13,244 nucleotides of DNA from Microbacteriaceae bacterium UBA4731 (lineage in GTDB: Bacteria > Actinomycetota > Actinomycetes > Actinomycetales > Microbacteriaceae), in assembly GCA_002404115.1 (NCBI GenBank), contig DHJB01000069.1, forward strand, positions 56,994 through 70,237, read 5' to 3'. Positions 9,518 to 13,244 of this stretch are shown piece by piece. The translations under genes were made by a program, and so were the position numbers. The notes beneath the pieces are model-generated. The model ran no database searches and was not told where the DNA came from. It saw only the letters and a list, made by a program, of their open reading frames with translations. The stretch's first letter is position 1. The number at the start of each line of letters is the position of its first letter.

Positions 9518-9888
9518 CCGAACCGGCCGCGCAGCCGGCACCCAGGCCGCGCCGGCCCCGATCGATCAAGCAGTCCCTCGCGTCGATCGTGCTCGGCTTT
9601 GAGACAATCGTTGTCTTCCTCGCCGCGCTGGTGATCTTCGGCCTGGGGCGCCTGCCACCGGTGGTGGCGCTCGGCGGGGGAGCGGCGCTCTGCCTCGCCA
9701 TGGCCCTGCTCATCCCGCTGCTGCGGTTTTCCTGGGCCTACCCGATCGGCTGGGCCCTCCAGGTAATCGTCGTCTTGACCGGGTTCCTCAACCCGGTGAT
9801 GTTTTTTGTTGGAGCAATGTTTGCCGCCATGTGGACGTACTGCATGATCAGCGGCACCCGAATAGATCACCAGAAGGAGATCGCATGA
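9514..9888 (+). CDS. Small membrane protein, DUF4233 family (folC-ndk linker gene)
   Basis: A 124-residue protein with a Pro/Arg-rich cytoplasmic N-terminus (residues 3-20) followed by about four hydrophobic segments: roughly 25-48 (SLASIVLGFE onward), 51-72, 76-95 and 96-115. It ends in a short polar tail. It occupies the same place as Rv2446c in M. tuberculosis, between folC and ndk, and I assign it to DUF4233 on size, topology and position. No catalytic motif is visible and the function is unknown. The GTG at 9514 gives a GTGA overlap with the folC stop; an in-frame ATG at 9502 (MDEAV...) is an alternative start. Its own stop overlaps the ndk start as ATGA, so it is translationally linked on both sides. 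Confidence 0.9.
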   Translation: MTEPAAQPAPRPRRPRSIKQSLASIVLGFETIVVFLAALVIFGLGRLPPVVALGGGAALCLAMALLIPLLRFSWAYPIGWALQVIVVLTGFLNPVMFFVGAMFAAMWTYCMISGTRIDHQKEIA

Positions 9889-10307
9889 GCACCCAGGTCG
9901 AAGAAACCCTCGTATTGGTCAAGCCGGACGGCGTTGCCCGCAACCTCACCGGCGAGATCCTGCGCCGCATCGAGGCGAAGGGGTACAACCTCGTCGACGT
10001 GAAGCTGCTGCAGGCCGAGCGTTCACTGCTCGCCGCGCACTACGCCGAGCACGAGGGCAAGCCGTTCTACGAACCTCTGATCGAGTTCATGGAGAGCGGC
10101 CCCATCGTCGCGTTCCGTGTCGCAGGCAACCGCGTGATCGAGGGCTTCCGCGCCCTGGCCGGAACCACCGACCCCACGACCGCCGCCCCCGGGACCATCC
10201 GCGGCGACCTCGGCCGTGACTGGGGCGTCAAGGTGCAGCAGAACCTCGTGCACGGTTCCGACTCCCCGGAGTCCGCCGCCACCGAACTGGCCCTCTGGTT
10301 CGACTGA
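9885..10307 (+). CDS. ndk: Nucleoside diphosphate kinase
   Basis: Transfers the gamma phosphate of ATP to other (d)NDPs through a phospho-histidine, balancing nucleotide pools. At 140 residues it is the normal size. The N-terminal LVKPDG motif carries the conserved Lys13, and the active-site segment NLVHGSDS contains the catalytic His123. The stretch between the GTIRGDLG and VHGSDS motifs is slightly longer than in enterobacterial enzymes (RDWGVKVQQ instead of a short linker). A strong ribosome binding site AAGGAG (9874-9879) lies five bases before the ATG at 9885, so this gene can be translated on its own as well as through the ATGA overlap with the upstream gene. It appears to be the last gene of the ileS transcript and is followed by a long hairpin. 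Confidence 0.98.
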   Translation: MSTQVEETLVLVKPDGVARNLTGEILRRIEAKGYNLVDVKLLQAERSLLAAHYAEHEGKPFYEPLIEFMESGPIVAFRVAGNRVIEGFRALAGTTDPTTAAPGTIRGDLGRDWGVKVQQNLVHGSDSPESAATELALWFD

Positions 10308-10323
10308 CCTCTCCCGTTTTTCT

Positions 10324-10384
10324 CGCGAGAACGCAGTTGTGCGCGTTAAACGGCCCGTTTAGCGCGCACAACTGCGTTTTCGTG
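10324..10384. terminator. Long near-perfect inverted repeat between convergent ndk and VKOR genes
   Basis: The arms 10330-10352 and 10356-10378 (for example AACGCAGTTGTGCGCG against CGCGCACAACTGCG) are fully complementary apart from one G-U pair, around a tiny loop centred on 10354. Pairing can be extended outward to about 10324/10384, partly with G-U pairs, giving roughly 29 base pairs in RNA. On the plus strand the main stem is followed by TTTT (10377-10380), consistent with termination after ndk. The minus-strand reading lacks a clear U-tract but the same stem could still stop VKOR transcripts. A separate 12-base palindrome TTCTCGCGAGAA (10320-10331) abuts the left arm. The stem is much longer than a usual terminator, so it could also be a copy of a genome-wide palindromic repeat. 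Confidence 0.75.
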
Positions 10385-10398
10385 GTGGGGGAGCACTG

Positions 10399-10998
10399 CT
10401 AGATGCGGTGCAGGAAGTCCATCTTCAGCTGGGCGATGACCGCCACCAGGATGTAGCAGCCGATGCTGATCACGGTCAGCCATGAGTAGGCGCCGGCCGC
10501 GAAGCGACGAACGGATGCCCTCGTCGGAATATAGCCCGACTTCAGGTTGTAGAGCGTGACCGCGAGGAACGTGGGGATGGTCACCGACCAGGTCACCATG
10601 CACCAGGGGCAGAGCACGTCGAGCACAAAGATGCTCTGCGTGATCAGCCAGATCACCAGGGCAATCGCCCCGACGGTGCCCAGGTTGAAAGCGAGCCAGA
10701 ACCAGCGCTTGAAGTGCGCACCGGCCAGGATGGCGGCGCCGATCGTGATCACGACGCTCCAGGCGGCAACGCCGATGAGCGGGTTCGGGAAGCCGAACAG
10801 GGAACCCTGCCACGACCCGAGGTTGGTGCTGCAGCCGATCAAGACGCTGAAATTGCAGGAGAGCTGCGCGTGGGGATCCTGCAGCAGGTGGATCTTGTCG
10901 AGCGTCAGCGCGAACGCCGCCGCGAAGCCGATCGCCCCGGCGACAATGAGGAAAATGGCGAGGCCGGTGGGGCGCTGGTTGGTCTCGGGGCGTGGCAC
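10399..10998 (-). CDS. Vitamin K epoxide reductase (VKOR) family membrane oxidoreductase
   Basis: Bacterial VKOR homologues reoxidise a DsbA-like partner and pass electrons to quinone, driving disulfide bond formation outside the membrane. The 199-residue product has the quinone-site CPWC motif (Cys130, Cys133), the loop cysteine pair Cys48 and Cys56 that shuttles electrons, and the conserved SLFGFPN segment (66-72). About five hydrophobic helices (11-33, 71-92, 100-122, 133-150, 171-190) match the known fold. There is no fused thioredoxin domain, so a separate DsbA-like partner is expected, and none is in this window. The start is GTG at 10998-10996 with no good Shine-Dalgarno, but an extended -10 element sits so that transcription would begin at or next to the GTG. 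The gene is transcribed towards ndk and away from rne. The physiological partner is unknown. Confidence 0.95.
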   Translation of the reverse strand: MPRPETNQRPTGLAIFLIVAGAIGFAAAFALTLDKIHLLQDPHAQLSCNFSVLIGCSTNLGSWQGSLFGFPNPLIGVAAWSVVITIGAAILAGAHFKRWFWLAFNLGTVGAIALVIWLITQSIFVLDVLCPWCMVTWSVTIPTFLAVTLYNLKSGYIPTRASVRRFAAGAYSWLTVISIGCYILVAVIAQLKMDFLHRI

Positions 10999-11004
10999 CC
11001 TCGG

Positions 11005-11013
11005 ATTATGTCA
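11005..11013 (-). promoter_or_regulatory. Extended -10 element of the VKOR gene (predicts leaderless mRNA)
   Basis: Read on the minus strand this is TGA-CATAAT, a TGn extension plus a five-of-six match to TATAAT. Six bases separate its last T from the GTG start codon, so the expected transcription start falls on or beside the G of GTG. No good -35 is visible at 16-18 bases upstream, which is acceptable for extended -10 promoters. Confidence 0.5.
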
Positions 11014-11043
11014 CGCGCCGTCGCACGACATCCTGAGAATGCA

Positions 11044-11052
11044 TGCGATAAT
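11044..11052 (+). promoter_or_regulatory. Candidate extended -10 promoter of rne
   Basis: TGC-GATAAT combines a TGn extension with a five-of-six -10 match. Transcription would start near 11059, leaving a 5' leader of about 225 nt before rne. The element stands back to back with the VKOR -10, about 30 bases apart, so the two promoters may compete for polymerase. No convincing -35 is seen. Confidence 0.45.
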
Positions 11053-11058
11053 CGAAGA

Positions 11059-11283
11059 AGTCGCTTGAGCCGCGCTCGAGCTGATGCCAGAGAAGGCTTA
11101 ATGGGCGGTAAACGCCCGGATTCATTGGTCCCACGACCAAAGGTATTAGCAACCAGAGCCACGGGCCGGTTGCGGAAGTAAAAACAAGGATTCGCGGGGG
11201 TTTCGCGCAGGCGCAACCGTCGCACGAGAGAGTAACCGGATGGACGGCGCGGTCGCCCACACCGGTCAAGGAGCACACCAGAG
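11059..11283 (+). promoter_or_regulatory. Long structured 5' leader of rne
   Basis: This non-coding stretch is richer in A/T than the flanking genes. It contains clear hairpins: GGGCG/CGCCC (11103-11107 with 11113-11117), UUGGUC/GACCAA (11125-11130 with 11135-11140, four-base loop) and GCAACC/GGUUGC (11149-11154 with 11168-11173). CGGUUGCG (11167-11174) can instead pair with a downstream CGCAACCG (11212-11219), so two mutually exclusive folds exist. The ribosome binding site AAGGAG (11268-11273) lies ten bases before the ATG. Enterobacterial rne is autoregulated through its leader; a similar role here is inference. A 26-codon ORF begins at 11101 after AGAAGG, but its codon use does not look coding. 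Confidence 0.5.
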
Positions 11284-13244
11284 ATGGTGGAAGAAAACGA
11301 ACCCAAGAAGCGCAAGGGCCTGTTCGGCACTCGCAAGACCTCACGGAAGGCCACACCGGCGGTAACAACCGCGCCGGTAGCCGCACCGGAGGTTTCCAAC
11401 ACCCCCGAAGCAACAGCTCCCGAGGTGACACAGACGCCCGTGACGGAACGGAAGCCAGTGACCAAGACCGTAATTGAACCAACCCCGGGAAACGCCGAAA
11501 CGGAGACGCCCGCGGGTGAAACCGCGCCGGTCGAACCGGCCGCGGTCATCCGCCGGCCCTCGACCTCGCTCCTCTTCCAGGCGCCGACCATCGTGCCGCT
11601 TCCCGCTCGGACGGGAACCCGCCAGGTCGAACGCCAGGCCGACGACGAGTTCGACGAGGAAGCATCAACCGTTCGTCGCCGAGCCCGTCGCCGCACCGGC
11701 GACGAGGGTCGCTCCGGGTCGAACGACCCCGCGAACACCGTCGTCAAGGTGCGCACGCCGCGCGAGCCAGAACTCATCACCGAACCCCAGCGGATCAAGG
11801 GTTCCACCCGCCTGGAAGCGAAGAAACAGCGCCGCCGCGACGGGCGCGACGCCGGCCGTCGTCGCCCGGTCGTCACCGAAGCCGAATTCCTCGCCCGCCG
11901 GGAATCCGTCGACCGCGTCATGGTCGTGCGCGCCAAGCACAACAAGATCCAGATCGGCGTGCAGGAAGACGGCGTGCTCGTGGAGCACTACGTCGCCAAG
12001 AACCAGGACGCGTCGCTGATCGGCAACGTGTACCTCGGCAAGGTGCAGAACGTGCTCCCGAGCATGGAGGCCGCCTTCGTCGACATCGGACGCGGCCGCA
12101 ACGCCGTGCTCTACTCCGGCGAGGTCGACTGGGAAGCTGCCGCCGAGAACTCCGGCAACAGCAGCCAGGCCCGCCGGATCGAGCTTGCGCTCAAGCCCGG
12201 CGACAAGGTCCTCGTGCAGGTCACCAAGGACCCGATCGGCCACAAGGGCGCACGCCTCACCAGCCAGGTTTCGCTGCCCGGCCGCTACCTCGTCTACGTG
12301 CCCAACGGCTCGATGAACGGGATTAGCCGCAAGCTCCCGGACACCGAGCGTGCCCGGCTGAAGAAGATCCTCAAGGAAGTTCTCCCCGACAACGTTGGCG
12401 TCATCGTGCGCACCGCTGCCGAGGGTGCGACCGACGAACAGCTCGCGCTCGACGTCAACCGCCTGACGACCCAGTGGGCGTCGATCGCCAAGCAGGTCGA
12501 CTCCGTGCAGGCGCCGGCGCTGCTGCACAGCGAGCCCGACCTCCTGATCAAGATCGTCCGGGATGTCTTCAACGAAGACTTCCAGAAGATGGTCATTTCC
12601 GGCGACGACGCCCAGGAGACGATCGAGTCCTACCTGCGCCAGGTTGCCCCCGACCTCGTCGAGCGCGTGCAGCGCTACGAGGGCGAGAACGACGCGTTCG
12701 ACGAGTTCCGCATCTCGGAGCAGATCGAGAAGGCCCTCGACCGCAAGGTCTGGCTGCCGTCCGGTGGGTCGCTCGTGATCGACCGCACCGAAGCCATGAC
12801 CGTCGTCGACGTCAACACCGGCAAGTTCGTCGGTTCGGGCGGAAACCTCGAAGAGACCGTCACCAAGAACAACCTCGAAGCTGCGGAAGAGATCGTCCGC
12901 CAGCTTCGCCTTCGCGACATCGGCGGCATCATCGTCGTCGACTTCATCGACATGGTGCTCGAAACCAACCGCGACCTCGTGCTGCGCCGCATGATCGAAT
13001 GCCTCAGCCGTGACCGCACGAAGCACCAGGTCGCCGAGGTCACCTCGCTCGGCCTCGTGCAGATGACGCGCAAGAAGCTGGGCCTTGGCCTGCTGGAATC
13101 CTTCAGCGAGAACTGCGAGGCCTGCGCCGGCCGCGGAATCATCGTGCACCACGACCCCGTCGTGAGGCACCGCCAGAGCATTCAGCCGGCCCCGGAGCGT
13201 CGCCCGCGCAGCAAGTCCGGCGGCGGCAACGGCGGCGGGAGTGG
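11284..13244 (+). CDS. rne: Ribonuclease E/G, 5' part (3' end outside window)
   Basis: Endoribonuclease that starts mRNA decay and processes structured RNAs; in actinobacteria it is generally essential. The frame is open for 653 codons to the right edge. Residues 1-205 are low complexity: a basic start (KKRKGLFGTRKTSRK), then Thr/Pro/Glu-rich and Arg-rich segments, typical of the disordered N-terminal extension of actinobacterial enzymes. The conserved core begins near residue 208, followed by the S1 RNA-binding region (about 240-330, GNVYLGKVQNVLPSMEAAF). The catalytic metal-binding aspartates are Asp509 (VVDVNTGKF) and Asp553 (VVDFIDM), spaced as in E. coli RNase E (Asp303, Asp346). The zinc-link pair is Cys611/Cys614 in CEACAGRG. 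After that the sequence turns basic and Gly-rich, leading into a C-terminal extension cut off by the window. AAGGAG ten bases upstream supports the ATG at 11284. Confidence 0.97.
   Translation, partial: MVEENEPKKRKGLFGTRKTSRKATPAVTTAPVAAPEVSNTPEATAPEVTQTPVTERKPVTKTVIEPTPGNAETETPAGETAPVEPAAVIRRPSTSLLFQAPTIVPLPARTGTRQVERQADDEFDEEASTVRRRARRRTGDEGRSGSNDPANTVVKVRTPREPELITEPQRIKGSTRLEAKKQRRRDGRDAGRRRPVVTEAEFLARRESVDRVMVVRAKHNKIQIGVQEDGVLVEHYVAKNQDASLIGNVYLGKVQNVLPSMEAAFVDIGRGRNAVLYSGEVDWEAAAENSGNSSQARRIELALKPGDKVLVQVTKDPIGHKGARLTSQVSLPGRYLVYVPNGSMNGISRKLPDTERARLKKILKEVLPDNVGVIVRTAAEGATDEQLALDVNRLTTQWASIAKQVDSVQAPALLHSEPDLLIKIVRDVFNEDFQKMVISGDDAQETIESYLRQVAPDLVERVQRYEGENDAFDEFRISEQIEKALDRKVWLPSGGSLVIDRTEAMTVVDVNTGKFVGSGGNLEETVTKNNLEAAEEIVRQLRLRDIGGIIVVDFIDMVLETNRDLVLRRMIECLSRDRTKHQVAEVTSLGLVQMTRKKLGLGLLESFSENCEACAGRGIIVHHDPVVRHRQSIQPAPERRPRSKSGGGNGGGS

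Noticed and set aside
11101..11181. 26-codon ORF in the rne leader with AGAAGG upstream (possible leader peptide with rare TTA and AGA codons)
   Set aside because: Only about half of its codons end in G or C, unlike every real gene here, and it overlaps the leader hairpins. The codons look like non-coding background. Ribosome profiling would settle it.
11665..13170. 501-codon minus-strand open frame opposite rne
   Set aside because: It is antisense to the conserved RNase E core, has a Val/Asp/Leu/His-rich composition typical of shadow frames, and has no recognisable motif or ribosome binding site.
1..13244. CRISPR arrays, insertion sequences, integrase or phage genes, tRNA/rRNA genes, toxin-antitoxin or biosynthetic clusters
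   Set aside because: I looked on both strands and saw no spaced direct repeats, transposase motifs, tRNA-like cloverleaf or relevant protein families. The content is core metabolism plus one nutrient importer.

Overview
The window reads as core chromosome of a high-GC Gram-positive actinobacterium, most likely a member of the Microbacteriaceae or a close relative. This is inferred from the strong G/C bias at third codon positions, the actinobacterial-type translational T-box ahead of ileS, the eukaryote-like IleRS, and the order folC - small membrane protein - ndk - rne, which resembles the corresponding Mycobacterium tuberculosis region. I see no insertion sequence, phage gene, integrase, CRISPR array, tRNA or rRNA gene.

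Left third (1-4356, minus strand): a dipeptide/oligopeptide-type ABC importer operon, transcribed right to left. The order is lipoprotein substrate-binding protein, DppB-type permease, DppC-type permease, ATPase. The ATPase runs off the left edge and may be a double-domain protein. All joints overlap (16, 4 and 3 nt shared), so the genes are probably translationally coupled. Two of the four use GTG starts.

Middle (4357-10307, plus strand): a 339-base divergent intergenic region holds a small inverted repeat, a candidate promoter with -10 TAGAAT, and a T-box riboswitch. It is followed by ileS, folC, a small DUF4233-type membrane protein and ndk. Each stop codon overlaps the next start codon, so the four genes look like one transcript with coupled translation. 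The T-box has no terminator before ileS and appears to act by hiding or exposing the ileS ribosome binding site according to tRNA-Ile charging.

Right third (10308-13244): after ndk comes a long, nearly perfect inverted repeat, probably a terminator between convergent genes. Then comes a minus-strand VKOR-family disulfide-forming membrane oxidoreductase. Next is a 285-base divergent intergenic region with two back-to-back extended -10 elements. The one for VKOR predicts a leaderless GTG-initiated mRNA, and the one for rne predicts a 5' leader of about 225 nt with competing hairpins. The 5' part of an RNase E/G gene with a roughly 205-residue disordered N-terminal extension runs off the right edge.

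Functionally this is mostly housekeeping: isoleucine charging, folate polyglutamylation, NTP balance, RNA decay and disulfide formation, plus a nutrient importer. I did not find a convincing new defence, mobile or biosynthetic system. The parts most worth checking are the non-coding ones: the T-box and its possible reach into folC/ndk, the rne leader, and the long palindrome.
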